Shown: in pieces, positions 15,895 through 24,401 of the stretch
Layout of the letters: each line of letters starts with the position of its first letter
How positions within the stretch are numbered: position 1 is the stretch's first letter
From: Acidimicrobiaceae bacterium
Lineage (GTDB): Bacteria > Actinomycetota > Acidimicrobiia > Acidimicrobiales > RAAP-2
Direction: 5' to 3'
Assembly: GCA_003142095.1 (NCBI GenBank)
Contig: PLON01000054.1
Location: 1-64,000, forward strand
Length of the DNA stretch: 64,000 nt
The notes under the pieces: model-generated
Database searches by the model: none
What the model saw: the letters and a program-made list of their open reading frames with translations, nothing else
Told to the model about the DNA's origin: nothing
Position numbers and translations under genes: made by a program

Positions 15895-16799
15895 GAGAGA
15901 TCTCGATCGATTGTTTCGATTGGCACCTCTGATGTGGCAGCTTGCCGGGCGGTGGGCTTAGCCAGATAAGCAAGGACGATCTCTTCAAGATCTGGCGAGA
16001 GCACCTGCCAATCACTTCCCAGCGTCCCCGGGTCACCCTCGACCAAGAGGGTCGCCTGGCGTCCCGCTACCTTCGAGGAGATGACGTTCACCGAATTGAA
16101 CGCCATCGAACCTTCGGGGCCCACGAGCACGTGATGGTTGGCGAGCAGTGAGCCAATGGATGCCGAAACCTGAACCTGCGATTTCGAGAGAATGATGAGG
16201 TGATCGCAGATAGGTTCCAGTTCGCTCACTATTTGCGACGAGAGTAGGACCGTGGTCCCGCGCGTCGCCACCGAGTCCAGCAGCATTTGAGTGACGCCGC
16301 GTCGCGCCAAGGGGTCCAGACTGGCCATTGGCTCGTCCAACAGCATCAAGTCGGGGCGCTTCCCCATGCACACCGCCAAGGCCACCTGGGCTTGCTGGCC
16401 AGTCGAGAGCAGACTGACTTTCCAGTCAAGAGGAATTTCCAAATCCACGAGCCACTGAGTTGCGCTCTCCTGATCCCAGGAAGCATTCAGTTTCTGTCCA
16501 AACTTCAGCATCTCCTCGACACGAAACTGCTTGTAGAGAGGGCGGTCTTGATCGAGGTAACTGACTCTGGCGAGAAATGAGGCTGAGTTCTGGTCAGCCT
16601 TTTCCCCAAACACACTTACGGAACCCGCCGATGGTCGTGATACACCCGCGGCGAGTCGCAGCAGCGTTGACTTACCGGCTCCGTTGGGGCCGACCAAGCC
16701 GGTAATCGAACCCTCGGGCACCCGCAGGGTGCAGTTGCGCAGTCCCCAATTGATCATGTAGCGCCGTCCCAGATCCACTGTTTCGAGTGCGGCCGTCAT
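15891..16799 (-). CDS. ABC transporter ATP-binding protein
   Basis: The 302-residue protein has Walker A GPNGAGKST (about 37-45), a C-loop reading LSTGQQAQVALA instead of LSGGQ, Walker B LMLLDEPMASLD and the switch region with Gln rather than His (TVLLSSQIV). An extra C-terminal domain of about 80 residues follows (VLVGPEGSMAFN onward), as in ATPases that pair with ABC-2 permeases. It energises the two permeases encoded just downstream. It starts two bases after the regulator's stop, so all four genes form one transcript. Confidence 0.86.
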   Translation of the reverse strand: MTAALETVDLGRRYMINWGLRNCTLRVPEGSITGLVGPNGAGKSTLLRLAAGVSRPSAGSVSVFGEKADQNSASFLARVSYLDQDRPLYKQFRVEEMLKFGQKLNASWDQESATQWLVDLEIPLDWKVSLLSTGQQAQVALAVCMGKRPDLMLLDEPMASLDPLARRGVTQMLLDSVATRGTTVLLSSQIVSELEPICDHLIILSKSQVQVSASIGSLLANHHVLVGPEGSMAFNSVNVISSKVAGRQATLLVEGDPGTLGSDWQVLSPDLEEIVLAYLAKPTARQAATSEVPIETIDRDLS

Positions 16800-16801
16800 A
16801 G

Positions 16802-17200
16802 CTATTCCTCTTCCTTCATTGAGTGCATTGCTTCTGCGATGAGCGCTTCGATCGCCTCACTGCCGAGCCCCGCCTTCTGGGCCCTTCGTATCCACAGTTC
16901 GAGTTGGCTGAGCAGTTTGGACTGCTGGTTGGATACCTCAGAGAGAGACTGTCGAACGAACGTGCCGCTACCGGTCCGACCCTCGGTCAAGCCCTGCAGT
17001 TCCAGCTCGAGGTAGGCCCGGTGCACGGTGTTGGGATTGATGGTGATCTGCTTGACGACCTCGCGGACGGTGGGCAGCTGATCACCGGGCTGCAAGATCC
17101 CCAAATGGATGGCGTGGCGAACCTGGTCGATTATTTGGCGGTAGGCGGGAACGCCGGTGCGACGGTCGAGGCGAAACTCAATCATTGGTCCAGGCGTCAC
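16802..17200 (-). CDS. GntR family (YtrA subfamily) transcriptional regulator
   Basis: The 132-residue protein has a winged-helix domain (VPAYRQIIDQVRHAIHLGIL, then QLPTVREVVKQITINPNTVH and EGRTGSGTFV) followed by a short helical tail of about 50 residues rather than the long sensor domain of most GntR proteins, the hallmark of the YtrA group. It is the first gene of the ABC operon and probably represses it. The first codon is GTG at 17200, or ATG five codons later. The -10 box lies only six bases before the GTG, so the mRNA is probably leaderless. Confidence 0.85.
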   Translation of the reverse strand: MTPGPMIEFRLDRRTGVPAYRQIIDQVRHAIHLGILQPGDQLPTVREVVKQITINPNTVHRAYLELELQGLTEGRTGSGTFVRQSLSEVSNQQSKLLSQLELWIRRAQKAGLGSEAIEALIAEAMHSMKEEE

Positions 17201-17206
17201 ATTCGA

Positions 17207-17235
17207 AATGTACTAGTGAATTAGTACAAAGTCAA
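17207..17235 (-). promoter_or_regulatory. promoter with embedded operator for the YtrA-ABC operon
   Basis: On the minus strand a -35 box TTGACT (17230-17235) and a -10 box TACATT (17207-17212) are separated by exactly 17 bases. A perfect 7-bp palindrome, TGTACTA-N6-TAGTACA (17209-17228), fills the spacer and touches the -10 box. A repressor bound there would exclude RNA polymerase. Autorepression by the YtrA-type protein is the simple reading. Confidence 0.72.
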
Positions 17236-17299
17236 CAGAGCACACACATTCAAGTCACTCGGAGAGTGGGGTTCATATCGACTTAGGTGCCAGGTCGGC

Positions 17300-17560
17300 T
17301 TGCCCCATTGCTGGACACCCCCACAAAATCCACGGTCTGGAGTTCCGGCAGCGGGACGAGTGGTCTTCAAGCCAGAACGAGGAACTGCAAGGGTTCTTAA
17401 AGTCGGGAAGTCTGGGCAATTCAAGATCGCTCTTGGGGAAGGCGCATACACATCCTTCGGAGGACCACCTGCACGGCGAAACGCATGTTTAGTAAATGGA
17501 GGTAAGCCGTTCAAGATTGTGGGCGGTCAAAGTCTCAAGGTTGTCGTCGCGTACGTAGCC
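17300..17560 (+). pseudogene. 3' remnant of a small lipoprotein gene
   Basis: In the same frame as mogA, but without a plausible start, the DNA encodes SGVPAAGRVVFKPERG, then VGKSGQFKIAL, GAYTSFGGPPARRNACLV and GGKPFKIVGGQSLKVVVAY. The first block matches the gene at 7127, whose 3' part is missing, so the two loci keep complementary parts of one protein family. The signal peptide and lipobox are absent here. The remnant runs into mogA without a stop. Confidence 0.5.
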
Positions 17561-17596
17561 CTTTGGCTGCGGGTGCGCATCACCTACGCTCGGATA

Positions 17597-18103
17597 ATGA
17601 CCCTCGCCGCCAAGGTCCTCACGGTCTCGGACTCCGTCGCCGCCGGGCAGCGCGGGGACCAGTCCGGACCTCGTCTCGCCGCTCGCCTCCAAGAGGCCGG
17701 GTACGACGTGGTCGATACGCGAGTGGTCCCAGACGGGATTGAATCAGTCACCGACGCGCTACGTGAACTGACGCTCGACTTTGCTGGTTTGATTATCACG
17801 ACCGGCGGGACCGGGTTTTCACCACGTGACGTTACGCCCGAGGCGACGCTGCGGGTTCTCGATCGTGAGGCCCCCGGTCTGAGCGAAGCCATGCGATTGG
17901 TCAGCCCCCTGGGCCGTCTATCAAGGGCACGGGCCGGTACCGCCGGTCGTTGCTTGATTCTCAATACGCCCGGGTCACCTGGCGGAGCGCTCGAGAGCCT
18001 CGAGGCGGTCGTGGACGTGCTGGCGCATGCGTTGGAGCTGTTACACGGAGGGGATGGACATCACCCACCCGACACTGGCGGCAGCACCGCAATTTCGTCG
18101 TAG
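17597..18103 (+). CDS. mogA: molybdopterin adenylyltransferase (MogA/MoaB family)
   Basis: The 168-residue protein has the MoCF-binding fold: VLTVSDSVAAGQRGDQSGPR at the start, IITTGGTGFSPRDVTPEAT in the middle (the TGGTG loop that binds molybdopterin) and LILNTPGSPGGA near the end. It adenylates molybdopterin before metal insertion by MoeA, whose gene lies nearby on the other strand. The ATG has no ribosome site, but TACGCT lies six bases upstream, fitting leaderless initiation. Its last 43 bases overlap moaD tail to tail. Confidence 0.88.
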   Translation: MTLAAKVLTVSDSVAAGQRGDQSGPRLAARLQEAGYDVVDTRVVPDGIESVTDALRELTLDFAGLIITTGGTGFSPRDVTPEATLRVLDREAPGLSEAMRLVSPLGRLSRARAGTAGRCLILNTPGSPGGALESLEAVVDVLAHALELLHGGDGHHPPDTGGSTAISS

Positions 18104-18297
18104 GGTCCAACCGGCGTGTCAAAACTCACGACCTCGCCGTTCACCCAGATCTGGCTCACCGCCACTATCTCTTCGAACGCCCTTCCGTAACGCACCTTGG
18201 CCTCATCAAGAACTGCCGCGACCGTGTCAGCGTCAATCACATCGTGTCGTGTGCCCGCCGCTTCGCGAGCGGGCCCTAGAAAGACAAGACGTGGCAT
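18061..18297 (-). CDS. moaD: molybdopterin synthase small subunit (MoaD)
   Basis: The 78-residue ubiquitin-fold protein ends in the double glycine (VLPPVSGG) that is activated as an acyl-adenylate and then a thiocarboxylate to donate sulfur to cyclic pyranopterin monophosphate. The DEIAVLPPVSGG ending is diagnostic of the MoaD/ThiS family, and the surrounding moeA and moaE genes point to MoaD. The 3' end overlaps mogA, which runs the opposite way. No MoeB-type activating enzyme is present in the window, so it must be supplied from elsewhere. Confidence 0.87.
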   Translation of the reverse strand: MPRLVFLGPAREAAGTRHDVIDADTVAAVLDEAKVRYGRAFEEIVAVSQIWVNGEVVSFDTPVGPYDEIAVLPPVSGG

Positions 18298-18394
18298 TCG
18301 CCGTCAATTCTGCACGTAGTTCGCACCGGTCGTGTCCCACCTACGTGACGTCGCGGCGGTGAGACCCGTCGCCCACGGACCAATGCCATCACAC

Positions 18395-19648
18395 TCACGA
18401 TGGCCGTTGCGCCGCGCCGGCATCGGAGGGATCGATAGCCAACACCATGGCACGGACGACCTCGCCCGCGTCGAGACCATCGCCGTCGGGAACCATCGCG
18501 ATGACGTTCGAACCAGCGATCGCACTCAGCAAGTGCGATCCCTGGCGAGCGACGCTCTCCACGTGCATTCGACCATCCTCGTGGAACCTCGCGATCGCGT
18601 GCACCAGATGGAGCTTGCCGTCACGCCGCCTACTGAGCGCACGGTCCAACGTCATGTTGACCACGGGCCGCTCGGGCGACGGGCGCCCGGCGAGCAGTCC
18701 CAGCGCGGGTCGCACGAAGACTTCGAATCCCACGCGGGTCGAAACCGGATTTCCCGCGAGCCCGAAGATCGGCGTACCGCGCGGTTGGGCGACTCCGAAT
18801 GCGAACGGCTTGCCGGGCTTGATCGCGACCTGCATCCAACGAGCCCGCCCGCCACAAAGTTCGCCGATCACGGTCTTGACGTGGTCGACGTCGCCGACAC
18901 TCACGCCCCCGGTCGAAATCACCGCATCGCATTCAATGACGGCTCTTCGAAATCGTTCGGTGATCGCCGTCGCGTCGTCGCGGACGATCCCCAGATCGAC
19001 CGGGGTGAAACCCGACTCACGCAGTAGCGCCAGCAACATGGGCCGATTCACGTCGTGGATCTTCCCTTCTTGCAGCGGATCCGCTGCGGCAACGAGTTCG
19101 TTGCCAGTCGACAACACACCCACTCGAGGCCGCGGGTGCACCAGTACCGACGTGAAACCCTGACTGGCGAGGACACCAAGTTCCGTAGGCCCGAGCACGG
19201 TGCCGGGGGTGACGAGGACCTGCCCGATGTTGACGTCCTCGCCGGGATGGCGGATGTGTTCGTCGCGCTGGATGACTCGATTGATCACGACACTCTGTCC
19301 ATCCGGAGCGACCGTCACCTCTTCGATCTTGCAGACGCCGTCCGCCCCTTCGGGGATGGCGGCGCCCGTCATGATGCGCACGGCGTCTCCGGCGTTCACC
19401 CGTAGCGTCGATGCGTCGCCGGCCATAACGGAACCGATCACCCGTAACCGTGCCGGCCTTGACGAGGTATCGGCCGCCCGCAGTGCGTAGCCGTCCATGG
19501 CGGAGTTCGAAAATCCCGGAACAGGTTGCGTGGCCGCCAGCCCTTCGACGACCACGAGACCGAGCGCGCCGTCGAGCGACATCGCTGTGGGCGAGTGCGG
19601 CATGAGCGCGTCGCTTATGAAGTGCTGGGCCTCTTCCAGAGGGATCAC
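18395..19648 (-). CDS. moeA: molybdopterin molybdenumtransferase
   Basis: The 417-residue protein contains all MoeA domains: N-terminal dimerisation and substrate loop (PVPGFSNSAMDGYALRA), IMTGAAIPEGADGVCKIEEV, the MogA-like domain (VGVLSTGNEL, AVISTGGVSVGDVDH and KPGKPFAFG, FGLAGNPVST) and the C-terminal beta domain. It inserts molybdate into adenylated molybdopterin to give Mo-MPT. On the minus strand it sits downstream of moaE and mobA with short gaps, and moaD follows, so mobA-moaE-moeA-moaD is probably one operon. Confidence 0.92.
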   Translation of the reverse strand: MIPLEEAQHFISDALMPHSPTAMSLDGALGLVVVEGLAATQPVPGFSNSAMDGYALRAADTSSRPARLRVIGSVMAGDASTLRVNAGDAVRIMTGAAIPEGADGVCKIEEVTVAPDGQSVVINRVIQRDEHIRHPGEDVNIGQVLVTPGTVLGPTELGVLASQGFTSVLVHPRPRVGVLSTGNELVAAADPLQEGKIHDVNRPMLLALLRESGFTPVDLGIVRDDATAITERFRRAVIECDAVISTGGVSVGDVDHVKTVIGELCGGRARWMQVAIKPGKPFAFGVAQPRGTPIFGLAGNPVSTRVGFEVFVRPALGLLAGRPSPERPVVNMTLDRALSRRRDGKLHLVHAIARFHEDGRMHVESVARQGSHLLSAIAGSNVIAMVPDGDGLDAGEVVRAMVLAIDPSDAGAAQRPS

Positions 19649-19691
19649 GAGATCATTCCACGACCTTCGACACCGGTAGCCGGCATCGCCA

Positions 19692-20165
19692 TCATCCTTC
19701 TCGTACCTTGATGATGTCCCGGGTGTCCGAGCTCCACTCAGAACCGCCCGACCAGACGTCTCGCTTCCACATTGGCACCGACTCCTTCAGTGTGTCGATA
19801 CAAAACTGCGCCGCCGCGAACGCCTCCTGCCGATGTGGTGAGGAGACCACGACGACGACCGCTGTTTCAGTGAGTGCAACCCTTCCGGTTTTATGGTGCA
19901 CCGCCACGGCCCCGAGGGCCGGCCAACGGCGACGGGCGACACCGACAATCTCGCGGATACTCCGCTCGGCCAGCTCCTCACTGGTCTCGTACTCCAACGC
20001 TTCAATCTCGTCGTGACTCCCAGAACTGTCGCGGACCGTTCCACTGAACGCGACTATCGCTCCACAATCCGCACGGGTGGCCCACGCGATCAACTCCCCC
20101 ACCGAGAGCTCTGATGGCGCGACCGATATCCAATCCAACGGTGGAATTGATGCCATGAATTTCAC
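19692..20165 (-). CDS. moaE: molybdopterin synthase large subunit (MoaE)
   Basis: The 157-residue protein has the MoaE signature: GAIVAFSGTVRDSS, EALEYETSEELAERSIREI, AVHHKTGRVALTE and VVVVSSPHRQEAFAAAQFCI, with KESVPMWKRDVW carrying the catalytic lysines. It pairs with MoaD to convert cyclic pyranopterin monophosphate to molybdopterin. The start at ATG 20165 overlaps the mobA end closely (mobA stop at 20167). Ser/Ala-rich N-terminal extension is short. Nothing is missing. Confidence 0.9.
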   Translation of the reverse strand: MKFMASIPPLDWISVAPSELSVGELIAWATRADCGAIVAFSGTVRDSSGSHDEIEALEYETSEELAERSIREIVGVARRRWPALGAVAVHHKTGRVALTETAVVVVVSSPHRQEAFAAAQFCIDTLKESVPMWKRDVWSGGSEWSSDTRDIIKVREG

Positions 20166-20166
20166 C

Positions 20167-20769
20167 CTAGTTTCGTTTGACCCGGTTCATTAGTCCGAGG
20201 CGTTGAAGGTCCTCGGGGGTATCGACATCGAAGAACTCCTCCTCGTTGACGACGTGTCCCCACCTCGACTCGTCGAGAACCTCCACCCCCGGTTGCGTGA
20301 GTAGATGCTGCAGCGAACGGTGCCCCGCACTGACCAGTGCTTGAGCGCCATCGAGATCCTCGCTCGCCCACCTCGCACAAAGTGGTTGCGGTCTTCCTCG
20401 GACCACCGGCACAACTGATCCCGAAGAGTCCCACTCCGCGAGAAGACGAAATAGATGCTCCGAAACGAGGGGTAGGTCACAAGCCACGACGAGCGCGCCA
20501 CCCCGATGCCCTCGATCACGAAGTGCGCGACAACCCGCCGCGACCGAGACCAGCGGCCCTTCACCTCGTGGATGTTCCACCACCGCCGGTAGCCCCGAAA
20601 CCCCCGGACCGACCTCGATCGCCGTCTCGACCACGAGTGCCAACAGTTCGGCCGTCCGAACAGCCAGTGTCGATCCGTCAACGACCAGCGTCGACTTGTC
20701 CCGACCCATGCGTCGACTGGCCCCTCCGGTGAGGAGAATCGCCGCTACGGATCGCGAGGGCGTAGGCAC
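20167..20769 (-). CDS. mobA: molybdenum cofactor guanylyltransferase
   Basis: The 200-residue NTP-transferase starts AAILLTGGASRRMGRDKSTL (nucleotide-binding loop) and has VVACDLPLVSEHL (metal-binding Asp) and FFDVDTPEDLQRL near the end. It attaches GMP to Mo-MPT, giving the bis-MGD needed by the formate dehydrogenase encoded at 31240-34305; the MocA-like protein at 10431 would serve the hydroxylase instead. First gene of the minus-strand Moco operon. Confidence 0.87.
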   Translation of the reverse strand: MPTPSRSVAAILLTGGASRRMGRDKSTLVVDGSTLAVRTAELLALVVETAIEVGPGVSGLPAVVEHPRGEGPLVSVAAGCRALRDRGHRGGALVVACDLPLVSEHLFRLLAEWDSSGSVVPVVRGRPQPLCARWASEDLDGAQALVSAGHRSLQHLLTQPGVEVLDESRWGHVVNEEEFFDVDTPEDLQRLGLMNRVKRN

Positions 20770-20814
20770 GCACTCATCGTACTGATGCTCGTGCGACGCC
20801 TCGCCCGAAGTGCG

Positions 20815-21111
20815 TCACTGGGTCAGCGCGGCACCGATGATCACGGTCTCGTCGACGCGATGCGACGAATGGTTTGCGCGGGTGACCACGCGACCATGGA
20901 GTCGGTCAACTCGCCGCTACAGAGGAAGGTACTCAACACCCGACGCTAGGAATCGAGAAAGGACGCGCCGGTCACGATCGTGAACTGCATCGAGCGGACT
21001 TGTCACTCTCAACGTCGCCGGCGCGTCCGCGGAGAGATGACGGCGATCAATCGTGCAGTGCCCGACCAAGGTTGAAAGCCCGTCCTCTAGGGCCAACCTG
21101 AGACCCTTCAC
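20815..21111 (-). pseudogene. possible decayed coding region, family unknown
   Basis: A minus-strand frame beginning GTG at 21111 reads protein-like sequence (RLALEDGLSTLVGHCTIDRR, then LRVTSPLDAVHDRDRRVLSR), meets a stop at 20917-20919 and continues in the same frame with VVTRANHSSHRVDETVIIGA to a second stop at 20815. The two parts look like one protein with an in-frame nonsense codon. I do not recognise the family. The remaining 350 bases up to modA show no gene, only the modA promoter region. Confidence 0.3.
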
Positions 21112-21448
21112 TCGAACGGCGGCGCCTTACGGCTTTGCCACCAACGCCTTCGTGCGAACAGCACTCAATGTATCTGCCGCTGGACAGGTGGCTGAAGAAT
21201 GTGGAGAGACGCCACGCCTGCGCTCTGCAATGACCAAACGCAAGTAGCCCGGCGCCACATCAACCACCGACTGAAATCCGCGGTGAGCCGACCACGTTCT
21301 AGATCGGCAATCTCAGCCTTTCCAGCCCGAGAGGATGTCAACGAAAGTTGCCACCGCGTCACGAGTCCCGATGACGAGGGTGTCACGCTGACCGCCCGGC
21401 CGCGCCCTCCTCACCGGGATGAGATGGCATATACGAGGAAAAATGCCC

Positions 21449-21459
21449 TATAACTACTA
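21449..21459 (+). promoter_or_regulatory. -10 element for leaderless modA
   Basis: TATAAC at 21449-21454 lies five bases before the modA ATG, and no ribosome site is present. This fits transcription starting at or next to the first codon. A GNRA-capped stem (CAAC-GAAA-GTTG) lies further up near 21336-21347; I cannot tell whether the leader is a riboswitch. Confidence 0.4.
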
Positions 21460-22482
21460 ATGCGGGTATTGAATCTGGAAATTCAGCCGCAAACACAAGT
21501 TGGACTGAGGGTACTGAGCGTGTTGCGTTTCTCTGGTCGTTTTCGAAATATCCGACGAGGCCATCGTCTGTGGGGTCCGACCCGCCTCGGAGTGGTCGGT
21601 GCGCTGATTGGCGCTGGGGCACTGGTCGTGGTGTTCGCCCGCCCCGCTCCAACTGCCGCCACCGCTACCAAGGTATCGGGGAGTGTCAACGTGCTCTACT
21701 GCGGTTCATTCCTCGACTTGATGCAGCAGCAGATCGCACCGGCCTTCCACGAGGCCACGGGATATTCCGTCACTGGGTTCTCCGCGGGCTCGACATCACT
21801 GGCGAGTGAGATAAGAGGTGGCATCCAAGTCGCCGACGTGTTTATCAGCGCATCACCAAGCGTGAACGCGACCCTCGAGGGCGCCGCCAACGGGAACTGG
21901 GTGTCGTCGTACGACGAGTTTGGAAGATCCCCACTGGTGCTCGGGTACAACCCCAGCTCGAAATTCGCCAAGCTCCTCCGCGATAAGCCCTGGTACGAGG
22001 TCGTGAACCGAAAAGGGTTCCTACTCGGACGCACGGATCCAGCCGTCGACCCCAAGGGTATGCTCGCCGCTGATGCGCTCAAGGAGGCGGCCATCATTCA
22101 CCACGAGCCTTCACTCGCGAAGTTGGCCAGCCAAACTTCCGGCGTCTTCACCGAAACCGCTCTCATCGGCGAACTGCAGTCCGGTCAACTCGACGCTGGA
22201 TTCTTCTACGGCGTCGAAGCCGCCGCCGCGCACCTCAAGACCGTGCCGCTGACCGGGACCAGACTGGCCGCCTTCTTCACCGTCGCTATTCTCAATAGAG
22301 CCCCCCACGAGGAGGCCGCGAAGGCCTTCGTGCACTTCCTCCTCAGTGCCAAGGGTCAGCAAATTCTGAAGAAGAACGATGTCTCGCCGCTAAGCCCGAT
22401 CAAGGTCTTCAGAAGACCCTTCGCCACGGCCGCGACGAACGTCGCGTCAACGTCAACGTCAACGTCAACGAGTCAGCCTTAG
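21460..22482 (+). CDS. modA: molybdate/tungstate-binding protein of an ABC importer
   Basis: The 340-residue protein has a long basic N-terminus, one hydrophobic export segment (about 43-61), then the ModA/WtpA-type binding fold: VLYCGSFLDLMQQQIAPAF, FSAGSTSLASEIRGG, ADVFISASPSVN, LGRTDPAVDPKGML, FVHFLLSAKGQQILKKN. The bound oxyanion is inferred from this family and from the surrounding Moco genes. The C-terminus is a Ser/Thr tail encoded by four tandem copies of the hexamer GTCAAC near 22447-22470. The stop overlaps the permease start by one base (TAGTG). Confidence 0.8.
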   Translation: MRVLNLEIQPQTQVGLRVLSVLRFSGRFRNIRRGHRLWGPTRLGVVGALIGAGALVVVFARPAPTAATATKVSGSVNVLYCGSFLDLMQQQIAPAFHEATGYSVTGFSAGSTSLASEIRGGIQVADVFISASPSVNATLEGAANGNWVSSYDEFGRSPLVLGYNPSSKFAKLLRDKPWYEVVNRKGFLLGRTDPAVDPKGMLAADALKEAAIIHHEPSLAKLASQTSGVFTETALIGELQSGQLDAGFFYGVEAAAAHLKTVPLTGTRLAAFFTVAILNRAPHEEAAKAFVHFLLSAKGQQILKKNDVSPLSPIKVFRRPFATAATNVASTSTSTSTSQP

Positions 22483-24359
22483 TGCCTCGAGGATCTCCCC
22501 GGAACCCTCTGACGTGGCTCGGTGGTCTGATCGCGGCGTATCTGATCTTGCCCTTGGTGGCCTTCGTCGTCCGCTTTCTCGCCGACCCAACCCGCGGATT
22601 CGGCACCCCCGGACTCTTTCCAGCCCTGTGGATCTCAATCAGTTGCGCCACCATTTCGCTCGTTCTCATCACGCTGTTCGGAGTTCCCCTGGCCTACTAC
22701 CTGGCTCGTTCGAGAAGTCGTACGGCCTCGGTCATCGGCGTCCTCGTTCACCTCCCCCTAGCGCTACCACCACTGATGAGCGGCATTGTTCTCATCTACA
22801 TCGTGGGTCCCTACACCTTTCTCGGCCAACTCTTTGGCGAGCATCTCACCGATTCCATGACCGGCATTGTCATCACGATGACCTTCTGCGCCGCACCTTT
22901 TCTCATCATCGCCGCGCGCGCCAGCTTTGTGACGCTCGACGAGGGGCTCCTGGATGTGGCCGCCACCCTTGGTCACTCCGAGATGTCGCGCTTCTTACGC
23001 GTGGCGGTGCCCGTCGCCAGACCGGGAATCCGCGCCGGCATGCTCATGGCGTGGCTACGAGCCTTCGGCGAGTACGGCGCCGTCATCATCCTTGCGTACA
23101 ACCCGGCGTCCCTGCCCGTCTACACGTACAACCAGTTCAGCGGGCGCGGTCTACCAATGACCCTGGCGCCCACCGCACTCGCACTGGCGATCGCGGTTCT
23201 CGTGGTGGTGCTGAGTCGCATCCACTTCACGAAATTCCCACGACATCACGTCGCCGCACCGACTCCGCGCGCGCCAACCCGGGCCGCGTCGCGACCCGTC
23301 AACTTCGACATCGATCATCACGTCGGGTCATTTCACCTCACCGTCAACCACAAGTCGAACACGAGTCACTTGGCTGTTCTCGGGGCTTCGGGTTCGGGAA
23401 AGTCGGCGCTGCTGCGTTGTCTGGCCGGTCTTCACGGTTCGGCTCCCGGCCCGGTCTGGTACGGCGACCACTCGGTGCGAAACGTGCCCACCGAGAAGCG
23501 ACGCGTGGGTTACGTGGCCCAGGGGTTCTCCCTTTATCCTCATCTCACCGTCTGGAGCCACCTTCTCTTCGCCGATGGCGCCACTCCGGAGTTGGCGGCC
23601 TACTGGTTGAGTCACCTTCACCTCGACGGTCTGGAGAACCGGTACCCCTCAGAACTATCCGGCGGTCAACGCCAACGGGTCGGTCTGGCCCAGGTACTGT
23701 GCCGCTCGCCCGAGGTTCTGTTGCTCGACGAACCGTTCTCGGCCCTTGACATGCCCGTGCGCCTCGAGTTACGACGCGAACTTCGTAAACTCCAGCGCGA
23801 GACCGGCCTCGCTACCGTGCTCGTAACCCACGATCCCGAAGAGGCCGGGTTTCTCTCGTCCGAGGTAATCGTCATCGCAAGCGGCCGCGTACTGCAATCG
23901 GGAGCGAGTCGCGAAGTGTTCGCACGGCCCGCCTCGCCCGAAGTGGCCCGACTACTCGGCATTGCCAATCTGCATCACGCGACAGTCGCTGCCCGCGGAC
24001 AAATTGACGCGTGCGGAGCCTTCATCGCGGTGGACACCATCGATCTGCCCGTAGGTGCTGCGGTCCTGTGGAGCATCCGACCCGAGCACGTAGCCATCTC
24101 TTCGACCGAAGGGTCAAGCCAATCGGGACACGCCGACGTCGCGCTACTGGGGACAATCACCGATATCGCCGACGTGGGCACGGCCATCGACCTCTTCATC
24201 GCCATCACCGGTGAGCTCGAAATCCAAGCTCGCACGCTTGACCCCGTCGACTTCCAAGTCGGTACACGGTGCCGCGTCGAACTTCCCCCGGAAGCGATCT
24301 CGCTGTGGGCGGTGTCAACGTCACTCGACTCCGACGCGAACCTCAGTACGAACGTATAG
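22482..24359 (+). CDS. modBC: molybdate ABC transporter permease-ATPase fusion
   Basis: The 625-residue protein starts with GTG. Residues 1-250 form a ModB permease with six membrane spans and the EAA-loop (DVAATLGHSEMSRFLRVAVP). Residues 285-500 form the ATPase with Walker A GASGSGKSALL, Q-loop VAQGFSL, signature LSGGQRQRVGLAQ, Walker B VLLLDEPFSALD and switch histidine VTHDPEEA. The last 100 residues form a TOBE-like regulatory domain (IRPEHVAIS). Together with ModA it imports molybdate or tungstate. Fusion of permease and ATPase in one chain is less usual than separate genes; the frame is continuous across the junction. Confidence 0.87.
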   Translation: MPRGSPRNPLTWLGGLIAAYLILPLVAFVVRFLADPTRGFGTPGLFPALWISISCATISLVLITLFGVPLAYYLARSRSRTASVIGVLVHLPLALPPLMSGIVLIYIVGPYTFLGQLFGEHLTDSMTGIVITMTFCAAPFLIIAARASFVTLDEGLLDVAATLGHSEMSRFLRVAVPVARPGIRAGMLMAWLRAFGEYGAVIILAYNPASLPVYTYNQFSGRGLPMTLAPTALALAIAVLVVVLSRIHFTKFPRHHVAAPTPRAPTRAASRPVNFDIDHHVGSFHLTVNHKSNTSHLAVLGASGSGKSALLRCLAGLHGSAPGPVWYGDHSVRNVPTEKRRVGYVAQGFSLYPHLTVWSHLLFADGATPELAAYWLSHLHLDGLENRYPSELSGGQRQRVGLAQVLCRSPEVLLLDEPFSALDMPVRLELRRELRKLQRETGLATVLVTHDPEEAGFLSSEVIVIASGRVLQSGASREVFARPASPEVARLLGIANLHHATVAARGQIDACGAFIAVDTIDLPVGAAVLWSIRPEHVAISSTEGSSQSGHADVALLGTITDIADVGTAIDLFIAITGELEIQARTLDPVDFQVGTRCRVELPPEAISLWAVSTSLDSDANLSTNV

Positions 24360-24401
24360 CCGGGCGCACGTTCACCCACTGACGGTACCCACCCTCGGGT
24401 A

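Noticed and set aside
21250-21459. Possible Moco riboswitch before modA
   Set aside because: A GNRA-capped stem is visible, but I could not match the conserved core of the Moco RNA motif. A covariance search with the Rfam MOCO_RNA_motif model would decide.
22447-22470. Hexamer run GTCAAC x4 as a phase-variation switch
   Set aside because: A change of repeat number alters the modA tail by whole codons only and would not shift the frame.
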